64,000 nt of DNA from Streptomyces griseofuscus (GCF_014673495.1 NZ_CP051006.1:6599501-6663500), one strand, 5' to 3'; counted from the stretch's first letter, positions 51,370-60,346 are shown. Notes: generated from the sequence alone by a model not told the origin. Numbers and translations: made by a program.

Positions 51370-53039
51370 GCGACTCCCCGTACGCGGCCAAGCCCTGGCT
51401 GGCCCTGCTGAACGAGGCCCAGCGGGTCCCCGTCGCCCCGGCCGACTCGCTGGTGCACGCCCTGCGCGCCGCCGCCGCGAAGGCGCCCGAGCGCACCTTC
51501 CTCGCCTACTTCGACGCCCGCCTGAGCTACCGCGAGGTGGACGAGCTGAGCGACTCGATCGCCGGACATCTCGCCGCGCGCGGACTGGAGCGCGGCGACC
51601 GGGTGGCCGTACTCCTCCAGAACTCCCCGCACTTCGTGCTCGCCGTGCTCGGCGCCTGGAAGGCGGGCGCGACCGTGGTACCGGTCAACCCGATGTACAA
51701 GTCGGCCGAGGTCGGCCATGTGCTGCGGGACTCCGAGGCCACCGCGCTGATCTGCTCCGACCGGGCGTGGGAGGCGTACCTGCGGCAGACGGCGGCGGAC
51801 TCGCCGGTGCGGATCGTGCTCACCGGGTGCGAGCTGGACTTCCAGACCCGCGACGACCAGCGGGTGCTGGCCTTCGAGCGGCTGCCGGCGGCCCCCGACG
51901 CCGAGGACCTGGTGGCCGTGGCCCGGCAGGGCGGACGGGTGCCCGAGGGGCGGGACCCGGGACCCGGCGACATCGCGCTGATCAGCTACACCTCGGGGAC
52001 CAGCGGCACCCCCAAGGGCGCCACCAACACCCACGGCAACATCATGTACACCGTGGAACGCCAGCGCACCGGGCTCCCGCTGCCCGAGGGGCCGGTCTAC
52101 TTCGCGCTCGCGCCGCTGTTCCACATCACCGGCATGGTCTGCCAGTTCGGCGCCTGTCTGAACAGCGCGGGCACCCTGGTGCTCGCCTACCGGTTCGAAC
52201 CGGGCGTGGTCCTGGAGGCGTTCGCCGAGCACCGCCCGGTGTTCACGGTCGGCCCCGCCACCGCCTTCATGGCGCTCGGCGCCCACCCCGGGGCGGGCCC
52301 GGAGCACTTCTCCTCCTTCGTGCACCTCGCCTCCGGCGGCGCCCCGCTGCCGCCCGCGCTGGTGGAAGGCTTCCGGGCGCGGTTCGGGGCGTACATCCGC
52401 AACGGGTACGGGCTCACCGAGTGCACCGCGCCCTGCGCCTCCGTGCCCTCCGGTCTGGAGGCGCCGGTCGACCCGGTCTCCGGGACGCTCGCGGTCGGCC
52501 TGCCGGGACCGGACACGCTGGTGCGGATCGTGGACGAGAGCGGCGCGGACGTGCCGTTCGGCGAGCAGGGCGAGATCGCGGTGCGCGGGCCCCAGGTGAT
52601 CCCCGGCTACTGGCGCCGCCCGGACGCCACCGCCGAGACCTTCCCCGGGGGCGAGCTGCGCACCGGCGACATCGGGTTCATGGACCCCCAGGGCTGGCTC
52701 TACGTCGTGGACCGCAAGAAGGACATGATCAACGCGTCCGGGTTCAAGGTGTGGCCGCGCGAGGTCGAGGACGTCCTGTACGCCCATCCGGCGGTGCGCG
52801 AGGCGGCCGTCGTCGGTATCCCGGACGGCTATCGCGGGGAGACCGTCAAGGCGTACATCAGCCTGCGGCCGGGCGCCGAGGCGGACCCGGATGAACTCGC
52901 GGCGTACTGCAAGGAGAGACTGGCCGCCTACAAATATCCGCGCCAGGTGGAGATCCTGCCCGAGTTGCCCAAGACGTCGAGTGGGAAGATCCTCCGGCGG
53001 GAGCTTCGCTCCCGCGGCGACGGCAAACGTCACAACTAG
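51366..53039 (+). CDS. Fatty-acid/aromatic acyl-CoA synthetase (AMP-binding)
   Basis: ATP-dependent acid-CoA ligase of 557 residues. P-loop SYTSGTSGTPKGATNTH (near residue 205), GYGLTECTAP (A5), TGDIGFMD (A7) and PKTSSGKILRRELR with catalytic Lys (A10). GTG start overlaps the SDR stop by 4 nt. Activates a carboxylic acid for the beta-oxidation genes downstream. Confidence 0.94.
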   Translation: MSDSPYAAKPWLALLNEAQRVPVAPADSLVHALRAAAAKAPERTFLAYFDARLSYREVDELSDSIAGHLAARGLERGDRVAVLLQNSPHFVLAVLGAWKAGATVVPVNPMYKSAEVGHVLRDSEATALICSDRAWEAYLRQTAADSPVRIVLTGCELDFQTRDDQRVLAFERLPAAPDAEDLVAVARQGGRVPEGRDPGPGDIALISYTSGTSGTPKGATNTHGNIMYTVERQRTGLPLPEGPVYFALAPLFHITGMVCQFGACLNSAGTLVLAYRFEPGVVLEAFAEHRPVFTVGPATAFMALGAHPGAGPEHFSSFVHLASGGAPLPPALVEGFRARFGAYIRNGYGLTECTAPCASVPSGLEAPVDPVSGTLAVGLPGPDTLVRIVDESGADVPFGEQGEIAVRGPQVIPGYWRRPDATAETFPGGELRTGDIGFMDPQGWLYVVDRKKDMINASGFKVWPREVEDVLYAHPAVREAAVVGIPDGYRGETVKAYISLRPGAEADPDELAAYCKERLAAYKYPRQVEILPELPKTSSGKILRRELRSRGDGKRHN

Positions 53040-53083
53040 CGGCATCTCAGAACGAGCGACATCACGGAAGGCAGGTGGCGGCA

Positions 53084-53677
53084 GTGCCCAGGACGACGGA
53101 CGGCGACGGAGCACCTGTTCCGCAGCGGCTGCTGGCCGCCGCCACCCGGCTCTTCGCCGAGCAGGGCTACGACCGGACCTCGGTACAGGAGATCGTGGAG
53201 GCGGCCGGCGTCACCAAGGGGGCGCTGTACCACTACTTCGGCTCCAAGGACGATCTGCTGCACGAGGTGTACGCGCGCATGCTCCGCGTCCAGCAGGAGC
53301 GGCTCGACCACTTCGCCGGCATGGACGCGCCCGTGGAGACCCGGCTGCGGGAAGCGGCGGCGGACGTCGTGGTGTCGACCATCGAGAACCTGGACGACGC
53401 CTCGATCTTCTTCCGCTCCATGCACCAGCTGAGCCCGGAGAAGCACAAGCAGGTACGGGCCGAACGGCGCCGCTACCACGAGCGGTTCCGCGCGCTGATC
53501 GAGGAGGGCCAGAAGTCCGGTGTCTTCTCCACCGCGACCCCGGCCGACCTGGTGGTGGACTACCACTTCGGCTCCGTCCACCATCTGTCCACCTGGTACC
53601 GCCCGGACGGACCGCTGAGCCCCCAGCAGGTGGCCGACCACCTCGCGGACCTGCTGCTGCGCGCGCTGCGTCCCTGA
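53084..53677 (+). CDS. TetR-family regulator of the acyl-CoA block
   Basis: Repressor of 197 residues. HTH residues 12-60 (LFAEQGYDRTSVQEIVEAAG, VTKGALYHYFGSKDDLL). The C-terminal domain resembles KstR2/FadR-type regulators. GTG 53084 is preferred by family; GTG 53075 is closer to GGAAGG. It lies between the SDR-synthetase operon and the convergent phosphotransferase-dehydrogenase operon, both of which carry ACCGGT palindromes. Confidence 0.88.
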   Translation: MPRTTDGDGAPVPQRLLAAATRLFAEQGYDRTSVQEIVEAAGVTKGALYHYFGSKDDLLHEVYARMLRVQQERLDHFAGMDAPVETRLREAAADVVVSTIENLDDASIFFRSMHQLSPEKHKQVRAERRRYHERFRALIEEGQKSGVFSTATPADLVVDYHFGSVHHLSTWYRPDGPLSPQQVADHLADLLLRALRP

Positions 53678-53683
53678 GCACCG

Positions 53684-53718
53684 GTGAGGGGCGGCCCCTT
53701 TCGCGGGCCGCCCCTCAC
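53684..53718. terminator. Strong hairpin between TetR and acyl-CoA dehydrogenase genes
   Basis: GTGAGGGGCGGCCC (53684-53697) pairs perfectly with GGGCCGCCCCTCAC (53705-53718), 7-nt loop. Placed between convergent stops, so it serves both strands. Confidence 0.8.
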
Positions 53719-53728
53719 TCGTGTCCGC

Positions 53729-54943
53729 CTACAGGTACTTCTTCAGCTCCCGCCGCGCCAGCGACCGCTGGTGCACCTCGTCCGGGCCGTCGGCCAGCAT
53801 CAGGGTGCGGGCGGCGGCGTAGACCTCGGCCAGCGGGAAGTCCTGGCTCACCCCGCCCGCGCCGTGCAGCTGGATCGCCCGGTCCAGGATGTCGACCACC
53901 GCGCGCGGTGTGGCGATCTTGATGGCCTGGATCTCGGTGTGCGCGCCCCGGTTGCCGACGGTGTCCATCAGCCAGGCCGTCTTCAGCACCAGCAGCCGCA
54001 GCTGCTCGACCGTCACCCGGGCGTCGGCGATCCAGTTCTGCACCACGCCCTGCTGGGCCAGCGGCTTGCCGAACGCCGTACGCGAGACCGCGCGCCGGCA
54101 CATCAGCTCGATCGCCCGCTCGGCCATGCCGATCAGCCGCATGCAGTGGTGGATCCGGCCGGGACCGAGCCGGGCCTGCGCGATGGCGAAGCCGCCGCCC
54201 TCCTCGCCGATCAGATTGGTCACCGGCACCCGCACCCGGTCGAAGACCACCTCGGCGTGTCCGCCGTGCGAGTGGTCCTCGTAGCCGAACACCCGCATGG
54301 CCCGCCGGACGGTCACCCCGGGCGTGTCGCGGGGGACCAGGACCATGGACTGCTGGCGGCGGATGTCCGCGCCGTCCGGGTCCGTCTTGCCCATCACGAT
54401 GAAGACGCGGCAGTCCGGGTTCATCGCCCCGGAGATGTACCACTTGCGGCCGGTGATGACGTACTCGTCGCCGTCCCGCTCGATCAGGGTGGTGATGTTG
54501 GTGGCGTCCGAGGAGGCCACCTCCGGCTCGGTCATCGCGAACGCGGACCGGATCTCACCGGCGAGCAGCGGCTCCAGCCACTGTTTCTTCTGCGCCTCGT
54601 CGCCGAACTGCGCCAGCACCTCCATGTTCCCGGTGTCGGGCGCCGCGCAGTTGGTCGCGGTGGGCGCCAGGTGCGGGGAGCGGCCGGTGATCTCGGCGAG
54701 CGGCGCGTACTGGAGGTTCGTCAGGCCCGCGCCGTACTCCTCGTCGGGCAGGAACAGGTTCCACAGGCCCTGCCTGCGTGCCTCCGCCTTCAGCTCCTCC
54801 ACCACCGCCGGGGTTTCCCACGGCGAGGCCAGCGCGGCCCGCTGCTCCTCGGCGACCGGCTCGGCCGGGTAGACGTACTCGTCCATGAAGGCGAGCAGCT
54901 TGGCCCGCATCTCCTCGGTACGCGCGTCGAACGCGAAGTCCAT
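53729..54943 (-). CDS. Acyl-CoA dehydrogenase
   Basis: FAD enzyme of 404 residues. Motifs FAMTEPEVASSDATN, WYISGAMNP, FDRVRVPVTNLIGEEGGGF, and ILDRAIQLHGAGGVSQDFPL at the C-terminus. This ACAD10/11-like sequence class is typically paired with the phosphotransferase upstream; the two genes are 5 nt apart. In animals the two activities are fused in ACAD10/11 and act on 4-hydroxy acyl-CoAs, so a similar pathway is possible here. Confidence 0.93.
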   Translation of the reverse strand: MDFAFDARTEEMRAKLLAFMDEYVYPAEPVAEEQRAALASPWETPAVVEELKAEARRQGLWNLFLPDEEYGAGLTNLQYAPLAEITGRSPHLAPTATNCAAPDTGNMEVLAQFGDEAQKKQWLEPLLAGEIRSAFAMTEPEVASSDATNITTLIERDGDEYVITGRKWYISGAMNPDCRVFIVMGKTDPDGADIRRQQSMVLVPRDTPGVTVRRAMRVFGYEDHSHGGHAEVVFDRVRVPVTNLIGEEGGGFAIAQARLGPGRIHHCMRLIGMAERAIELMCRRAVSRTAFGKPLAQQGVVQNWIADARVTVEQLRLLVLKTAWLMDTVGNRGAHTEIQAIKIATPRAVVDILDRAIQLHGAGGVSQDFPLAEVYAAARTLMLADGPDEVHQRSLARRELKKYL

Positions 54944-54948
54944 GACGG

Positions 54949-55971
54949 TCAGCCTTCCTGAAGGGTGGTCAGTCCGTGGTCGATGAAGACGGGCACCAGC
55001 TCGCCGATCCGGTCGAAGCCGCGCCCGACGGTCTGGCCCAGCGTGAAGCGGTAGTGGATGCCCTCCAGGATCACGGCGAGCTTGAAGAACGCGAACGCCT
55101 CGTACCAGGAGACGGCCGAGACATCCCGCCCGGAGCGCGCCGCGTACCGCTCGATCAGCTCCTCGGGCGCGGGGTGCCCCGGTGCCTCGGCGGTGGTGGA
55201 GACGGGCGAGTTCGGCAGCTCCAGGGAGCGGCTGTACATCACCAGCAGCCCGAGGTCGGTCAGCGGGTCGCCGAGCGTGGACATCTCCCAGTCGAGGATC
55301 GCCGTGATCCGGTCGTCCGCCCCGATCAGCACGTTGTCCAGCCGGTAGTCGCCGTGCACGACGGTGGCGGCGGGCGAGCCGGGGAGCCCCCGGCCCAGTT
55401 CGGCGTGGAGTTCGTCGATGCCGGGCAGCTCGCGGTTGCGGGAGGCGTCCAGCTGCTTGCCCCAGCGGCGCAGCTGCCGGTCCAGATAGCCCTCCGGGCG
55501 GCCGAAGTCGCCGAGGCCCACCTCGGCGGGGTCCACCGCGTGCAGCTCGACCAGCGTGTCCACCAGGGACAGCACCGCGCCCCGCACCCGCCGCTCGCCG
55601 AGCGGGGCGAGCTGTGCGGAGGTGCGGTACGGCGTGCCCGCCACGAACTCCATCATGTAGAACGGCGCGCCGAGAACCTCCTCGTCCTCGCACAGCAGCA
55701 CCGGCGCCGGGACCGGCACGGAGGTGGGGTGCAGGGCGCTGATCACCCGGTGCTCGCGCTTCATGTCGTGCGCGGTGGCGAGGACATGGCCGAGCGGCGG
55801 GCGGCGCACCACCCACTTCGAGGTGCCGTCGGAGAGCGCGTAGGTGAGGTTCGACCGGCCGCCCTCGATCAGCCGCCCGGTGAGCGGCCCCCGCACCAGC
55901 CCCGGGCGCTCCCGCTCCAGCAGGGCGCGCAGCCGGTCCAGGTCCAGTCCGGGCGGGTGGTCGGCGCTCAT
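54949..55971 (-). CDS. Phosphotransferase (APH family), ACAD10/11 kinase-like
   Basis: Kinase-fold protein of 340 residues. Gly-rich loop EGGRSNLTYAL, catalytic HGDYRLDNVLIG (near residue 200), metal Asp in ILDWEMSTLGDPLTDLG. First gene of an operon with an acyl-CoA dehydrogenase. The kinase domain of ACAD10/11 phosphorylates the 4-hydroxyl of hydroxyacyl-CoA; by neighbourhood this may be its free-standing form. AGGAGTG ribosome site. ACCGGT palindrome upstream. Confidence 0.9.
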   Translation of the reverse strand: MSADHPPGLDLDRLRALLERERPGLVRGPLTGRLIEGGRSNLTYALSDGTSKWVVRRPPLGHVLATAHDMKREHRVISALHPTSVPVPAPVLLCEDEEVLGAPFYMMEFVAGTPYRTSAQLAPLGERRVRGAVLSLVDTLVELHAVDPAEVGLGDFGRPEGYLDRQLRRWGKQLDASRNRELPGIDELHAELGRGLPGSPAATVVHGDYRLDNVLIGADDRITAILDWEMSTLGDPLTDLGLLVMYSRSLELPNSPVSTTAEAPGHPAPEELIERYAARSGRDVSAVSWYEAFAFFKLAVILEGIHYRFTLGQTVGRGFDRIGELVPVFIDHGLTTLQEG

Positions 55972-56013
55972 GTGTCACTCCTGTGAACGGTCGGATATCA
56001 GGACTCGACTCAT

Positions 56014-56031
56014 GATGCCGACCGGTCGGTA
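56014..56031. promoter_or_regulatory. ACCGGT-centred operator before the phosphotransferase operon
   Basis: ATGCCGACCGGTCGGTAT: 12-bp perfect core CCGACCGGTCGG, near-perfect over 18 bp, 43 bp upstream of the start. Likely TetR (53084) site. Confidence 0.65.
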
Positions 56032-56104
56032 TGTCGTCCAGTGTGTGCGGCGAACCGGACGGGAAACGTGACGGGGACCACCGGGTTCCGGGTGCGCGGG
56101 AGGC

Positions 56105-56638
56105 TCAGTTCTCGGCGTTCCCGGTGTTCCCGGCGCGGAACTCCGCGAGCCGCTCGTACGCGGCAAGGCCGTCCGGCACCCACTCCCACTCGCCGAGGCG
56201 CGCCTCGACCTCCGCCTCGGAGAGGAAGGCGTGCCACTGCACCTCCTCCACCTGCGGGTTCACGGGCAGCTCGCAGCGCACCTCGTACACCGCCGACCAC
56301 CAGGTCTTCCCGGCGCCGTCGTCGTAGAGGAACGTGAAGAGGTGTGTCGGCCGGGGCAGCCCGGACACGCCCAGCTCCTCCTCGGCCTCCCGCAGCGCCG
56401 CCTCGTCATAGGACTCGCCCGCGCCCACGACCCCGCCGACGAACGGGTCGTACAGGGCGGGGAAGACCAGCTTGGTCGCCGTGCGCCGGTGCACGAAGAG
56501 CCGGCCGGCCGCGTCCCGGGCCTGGATGAAGACACAGCGGTGGCGCAGCCCGCGCCGGTACACCTCACCGCGCGGCAACTGCCCGACGACGCGGTCGTGT
56601 TCGTCGACGACGTCGAGGATCTCGTCAGCAGGATTCAT
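56105..56638 (-). CDS. NUDIX hydrolase
   Basis: Mg-dependent pyrophosphohydrolase of 177 residues. The NUDIX box is complete: GGVVGAGESYDEAALREAEEE followed by LGV (residues 70-92). The preceding RCVFIQARDAAGRLFVHRR and later LYDDGAGKTWWSAVYEV match the isopentenyl-diphosphate isomerase-like/YfcD group, which act on unknown nucleoside or prenyl diphosphates. Start ATG 56638. Confidence 0.87.
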   Translation of the reverse strand: MNPADEILDVVDEHDRVVGQLPRGEVYRRGLRHRCVFIQARDAAGRLFVHRRTATKLVFPALYDPFVGGVVGAGESYDEAALREAEEELGVSGLPRPTHLFTFLYDDGAGKTWWSAVYEVRCELPVNPQVEEVQWHAFLSEAEVEARLGEWEWVPDGLAAYERLAEFRAGNTGNAEN

Positions 56639-56680
56639 GCCCTCATCCAAGCACGGCGGCGCGGGCCGCGGGGGAGTGCT

Positions 56681-57595
56681 TCAGCGGCGCTGGAGTTCAT
56701 GGGCCGGGGGCTCCGACTCCGTCGTGCCGCAGGGCATCGCCGGGTGCATCCCGAGCAGCACGATGCCCGCGACCACACCCGCGAGCCCGGCCGCCTCCCA
56801 GGCCAGCGCCCCGGTGTCGGTGCGCAGCCGGTCGCCGAGGAAGCCCACCCCGCACAGGATCCCGGCGAGCGGCTCGGCCGCGGTGAGCGCCGGCAGCGAC
56901 ATCCGCAGCGGCGCCGTCTCGAACGCGCTCTGCACCAGCACGAGACCGGTGACCCCGCACACGAACACGCCGTACGGCTGCCAGCTGGTGAAGAGTTCCG
57001 CGAAGCCGCCGTCGGAGAAGAGGGTGCCGCTGACCCGGGTCAGCGCGTCCTGCACCCCGTAGAGCAGCCCGGCGGCGAGGGCCAGCAGGACGGCGGCCCA
57101 GTTCAGCCGCGAGCGTTTGGCGTACGTCGTCAGGGCCAGGGCCACGCCCACCACCACGCCGATGATCAGCCAGTGCCGCAGCGGATCGGCGACGGCGTCA
57201 CCGGCCCGCGGCTCGCCCGCCGTGATGAACGCGCTCACCCCGCCCGCGAGCAGCAGCAGCCCCGCCCAACCCTGCCGTCCCAGCGGCTGTTTGGTCTGGT
57301 AGCGGGAGAGCGCGAGCGCGAACAGCAGATTGGTCGCGAGCAGCGGCTCCACCAGCGAGATCTCACCCTTGCCGAGGGCCACCGCGCCCAGCACCATGCC
57401 GGCCACCATCAGCCCGAGACCGCCCAGCCAGCGCGGCACCCGCATCAGGTCGAGCAGCAGCCGCAGTGACAGGAAGTCGCTCGGCGGCGCCTGTTGCGCG
57501 GCGTTCTGCTGGAGCACGAAGCCGAGGCCCAGACAGCAGGCCGCGCTCACGGCGAGGAGGAGAACCAGAACCGACACGCTGCGTACCTCGATCAT
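56681..57595 (-). CDS. DMT-family (EamA-like) membrane transporter
   Basis: Integral membrane protein of 304 residues with about 9-10 helices, in two repeated halves (first LVLLLAVSAACCLGLGFVL; second WLIIGVVVGVALALTTY). Matches small-multidrug/metabolite exporters and magnesium-transporter-like proteins. The second half has LTAAEPLAGILCG, a usual DMT motif. Two palindromes lie 120-175 bp upstream. Substrate unknown. Confidence 0.85.
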   Translation of the reverse strand: MIEVRSVSVLVLLLAVSAACCLGLGFVLQQNAAQQAPPSDFLSLRLLLDLMRVPRWLGGLGLMVAGMVLGAVALGKGEISLVEPLLATNLLFALALSRYQTKQPLGRQGWAGLLLLAGGVSAFITAGEPRAGDAVADPLRHWLIIGVVVGVALALTTYAKRSRLNWAAVLLALAAGLLYGVQDALTRVSGTLFSDGGFAELFTSWQPYGVFVCGVTGLVLVQSAFETAPLRMSLPALTAAEPLAGILCGVGFLGDRLRTDTGALAWEAAGLAGVVAGIVLLGMHPAMPCGTTESEPPAHELQRR

Positions 57596-57715
57596 CCGGC
57601 CGGACCACGGACGCGTAGTGGCCGACTGTAGCGCCCCCGGGACGGCATTGCCCCGGAAGAACCCGGAAAGGGGCGGTTGACCCGCCATGGTCGGCGCCGG
57701 GGGCGCGGGGCGCCA

Positions 57716-57771
57716 TGGCGTACGCCACACGGCTCGCCACGACGGGCCGCGTGACGGCATGGCGTACACCA
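57716..57771. promoter_or_regulatory. Tandem TGGCGTACGCCA sites upstream of the transporter
   Basis: TGGCGTACGCCA (57716-57727, perfect 12-bp palindrome) and TGGCGTACACCA (57760-57771), with 16-bp direct-repeat context, 44 bp apart (about four helical turns). Upstream of the DMT gene on its transcribed side; probable regulator sites. Confidence 0.5.
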
Positions 57772-57904
57772 CAGCGCCGCACCCCGCGCCGGTCCCGCAC
57801 CGGTTCCGGCTCGGCCGCACGGTCGGTCACGTATCCGCGCGTCTACCCCAATTTCCCTGCCACGAACGGTAGTTGAACCCACTAACATCAGCATTCCGCT
57901 TGAC

Positions 57905-57928
57905 GCAAACCTTGGCCTGCGGGTTTGC
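57905..57928. promoter_or_regulatory. Promoter/operator before the TPR-like gene
   Basis: TTGACG (57900-57905) leads into the inverted repeat GCAAACC-N10-GGTTTGC (57905-57928). A repressor bound here would cover a promoter starting at this -35. 46 bp before the predicted start. Confidence 0.5.
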
Positions 57929-57974
57929 TGTGTGTGATCGGCCGATGGCAGCCCGAGAAACAGGAAGTCCTGCG

Positions 57975-58955
57975 GTGTCACCACTCCCGCCCCTGCTCGA
58001 CGAGCGCCGGGCCCGCACGGCCCCCTCCGGCGCCACCGCCCCGGACCTCCCCGGCGGCTACGACGACGCCCTGGACGACGCCGAACTGCGGACCGCCCGC
58101 GCCGCGTTGCTCCAGGGCCGCCGCCAGGCCGCCCGCTCCCTGCTGCTGCACACCGGCGACGACTGGGACCGCCGGGGCCACCGGCTGACCGCGCTCGCCC
58201 GCGAGCCGTACGCCGCCGCCTGGGCCTGGGACTGGCTCCAGGCCGAACCCGGCTCCCCGGACGCCGCGGCCCTGCTCGCCCTCGCCCGTGTCCAGCGCGC
58301 CCTGCGCGGGCGGGAGAACCCCGAGCGGGCCCGCGAGGCGTGCGAGCGGGCCGCCGCGCTCGCCCCCGCCGACCCCACCCCCTGGCTCGGGCTGCTCCGG
58401 CTCGCCCGGATCGTCGGGCCCGAGCGCGAGGTCCTCGACGTGTTCGCCGAGGTGCGCCGCCGCCACCCCGAGCACCACCACGCTCACCACCTCCTCGTCG
58501 CCCGCCTCGCCGAACGGCCCTCGGGCGGGCGGTACGAGTCCCATGAGGTGTACGACCTCGCCGAGCTGGCCGCCGCCGAGGCCCCCGCCGACTCCCCGCT
58601 GGCCGTGCTGCCGGTCGTCGCCCTCGCCGAGCGCTACCGGGTGCTCGCCGGCACCGGCCTCGCCCCGGCCGACCCCACCGCCTCGGCGCACTGGTCCGGG
58701 CCGCGCGCCCGCCGGATCCTGCGGGCCGGCTTCGACTGGTGGCTGGAGTGGGAGCAGGACGAACACCCCCGCCGCCACATCGACCTCAACCACCTGGCGT
58801 TCGCGCTGTCCTGCGCGGGCCGCCCGGCCGAGGCCGCCGTCCTCTTCCGGCGCATCGGCGCCCACGCCACCCGGGCTCCCTGGAGCTACCCGCACCGCGA
58901 CCCGCGCGCCGCCTTCCGCGCGGCCCGCGCCTCTGCATTCCTTACGAATCCCTGA
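57975..58955 (+). CDS. TPR-like helical repeat protein
   Basis: Cytosolic protein of 326 residues, mostly paired helices rich in Ala, Arg and Leu, e.g. ALLALARVQRALRGRENPER, ACERAAALAPADPTPWLGLL, AFALSCAGRPAEAAVLFRRI, which resemble tetratricopeptide units. GTG start with AGGAAG upstream; ATG 57945 is an alternative. It precedes the molybdoenzyme gene by 52 bp on the same strand and could be an assembly factor for it, but this is inference. Confidence 0.72.
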   Translation: MSPLPPLLDERRARTAPSGATAPDLPGGYDDALDDAELRTARAALLQGRRQAARSLLLHTGDDWDRRGHRLTALAREPYAAAWAWDWLQAEPGSPDAAALLALARVQRALRGRENPERAREACERAAALAPADPTPWLGLLRLARIVGPEREVLDVFAEVRRRHPEHHHAHHLLVARLAERPSGGRYESHEVYDLAELAAAEAPADSPLAVLPVVALAERYRVLAGTGLAPADPTASAHWSGPRARRILRAGFDWWLEWEQDEHPRRHIDLNHLAFALSCAGRPAEAAVLFRRIGAHATRAPWSYPHRDPRAAFRAARASAFLTNP

Positions 58956-59007
58956 CCACGGCCCCGATTCCCTGGCCACCCCGCGAGACCGGTGTTCGAA
59001 TGAGGAG

Positions 59008-59724
59008 GTGAACCCCGAACCCCCCGAGGAGCGGGACGGCACCCCCGTCGGCCGCCGTGTCTTCCTCGGCACCCTCGGCCTGGGCGCCCTCGGCGTGCTC
59101 GCCGCGCCCACCCTGCAACGCGCCCTGGAGGGCGTCGCGGGCAAGGACCCGACGGGCCTGACCGGTCTGCTGCCCAACGGCGGCGGCTTCCGCTACTACT
59201 CGGTCGCCGCCTCCGTCCCCGACAAGAACGCCACGGACTACCGTCTGACCGTCGGCGGCCTGGTCGACCGCCCCCGCGCCTACACCCTCGCCGAGCTGCG
59301 CGCCCTGCCGCAGACCCGGCTGGTCAAGGACGTCCAGTGCGTCACCGGCTGGCGGGTCCCCGGCACCCCCTTCGAGGGCGTACGCCTCGCCGACCTCCTC
59401 GACGCGGCCGGGGTCCGCCGCGGTGCCAAGGCGATCCGCTTCACCTGCTTCGACGGCACCTACAGCGAGAGCCTCACCCTCGACCAGGCCCGCCGCCCGG
59501 ACGTCCTGGTCGCCCTGCGCATGCAGAACAAGGACATCGGCCACGACCACGGCGGCCCCGTCCGCCTCTATGTCGCGCCCATGTACTTCTACAAGTCCGC
59601 CAAGTGGCTCTCCGGCATCGCCGTCACCGACCGCGTCGAGCCGGGCTACTGGGAGAACCTGGGGTACGACGTCGATGCCTGGGTCGGCCGTTCGAACGGA
59701 CGCACCGATGAGCCTACGAGCTGA
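59008..59724 (+). CDS. Tat-exported molybdopterin-dependent oxidoreductase (MsrP/YedY-like)
   Basis: Sulfite-oxidase-fold enzyme of 238 residues. Twin-arginine signal GRRVFLGTLGLGALG near residue 12. The Mo-ligand Cys is in KDVQCVTGWRVPG (near residue 113). The C-terminal YVAPMYFYKSAKWLSGI is family-typical. MsrP reduces methionine sulfoxide in secreted proteins; this close relative may act likewise. GTG start directly follows GAGGAG, an unusually short spacing. It overlaps the cytochrome gene by 17 nt. Confidence 0.85.
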   Translation: MNPEPPEERDGTPVGRRVFLGTLGLGALGVLAAPTLQRALEGVAGKDPTGLTGLLPNGGGFRYYSVAASVPDKNATDYRLTVGGLVDRPRAYTLAELRALPQTRLVKDVQCVTGWRVPGTPFEGVRLADLLDAAGVRRGAKAIRFTCFDGTYSESLTLDQARRPDVLVALRMQNKDIGHDHGGPVRLYVAPMYFYKSAKWLSGIAVTDRVEPGYWENLGYDVDAWVGRSNGRTDEPTS

Positions 59725-60346
59725 CACCCCGGCCCCGCCCGCCGCCCGGATCCGCCGCTTCTCCCGGGCCGAACGCTGGGTGCACCGGACCACGGCCGCG
59801 CTGATGGGCGTGTGCGTGGCGACCGCGGCCGTCCTCTACATCCCCCAGCTCGCCGTCCTGGTCGGCCGTCGCGCCCTGGTCGTCCGCGTCCACGAGTGCG
59901 CCGGGCTCGCGCTGCCCGTCCCCGTCCTGCTGGGCCTGGCCTCCCGCGCCTTCCGCGCCGATCTGCGCTTCCTCAACCGGTTCGGGCCGCACGACAAGGT
60001 CTGGCTGCGGGCCGCCCTGCGCCGCGACCGACGCCGACAGGTGCGCCCGGCGGGCAAGTTCAACGCCGGGCAGAAGATCTACGCCGCCTGGATCGCCGGG
60101 GCGACCCTGGTCATGCTCGGCACCGGCCTGCTGATGTGGTTCACCCATCTCGCCCCGCTGGTCTGGCGCACCTCCGCCACCTTCGTCCACGACTGGCTCG
60201 CCCTCACCATCGCGGTCGTCCTGGCCGGCCATATCGGCATGGCGCTGGGCGACCCGGAGGCGAGAGAGGGGCTGCGCACGGGCACGGTCAGCCAGGAGTG
60301 GGCGAAACGGCAGCACCCGCTGTGGCGAACCCGCCAGCGCCCCTGA
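59708..60346 (+). CDS. Cytochrome b-type membrane subunit (MsrQ-like partner)
   Basis: Membrane electron-transfer protein of 212 residues with four helices (LMGVCVATAAVLYIPQLAVL; VHECAGLALPVPVLLGLA; AAWIAGATLVMLGTGLLMWF; LTIAVVLAGHIGMAL). Histidines at RWVHRT, VHECAG, FVHDWL and GHIGMAL can bind two hemes, as in formate dehydrogenase gamma/cytochrome b561-type subunits. Translated with the molybdoenzyme (17-nt overlap), so it likely supplies it with electrons from the quinol pool. Confidence 0.85.
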   Translation: MSLRADTPAPPAARIRRFSRAERWVHRTTAALMGVCVATAAVLYIPQLAVLVGRRALVVRVHECAGLALPVPVLLGLASRAFRADLRFLNRFGPHDKVWLRAALRRDRRRQVRPAGKFNAGQKIYAAWIAGATLVMLGTGLLMWFTHLAPLVWRTSATFVHDWLALTIAVVLAGHIGMALGDPEAREGLRTGTVSQEWAKRQHPLWRTRQRP

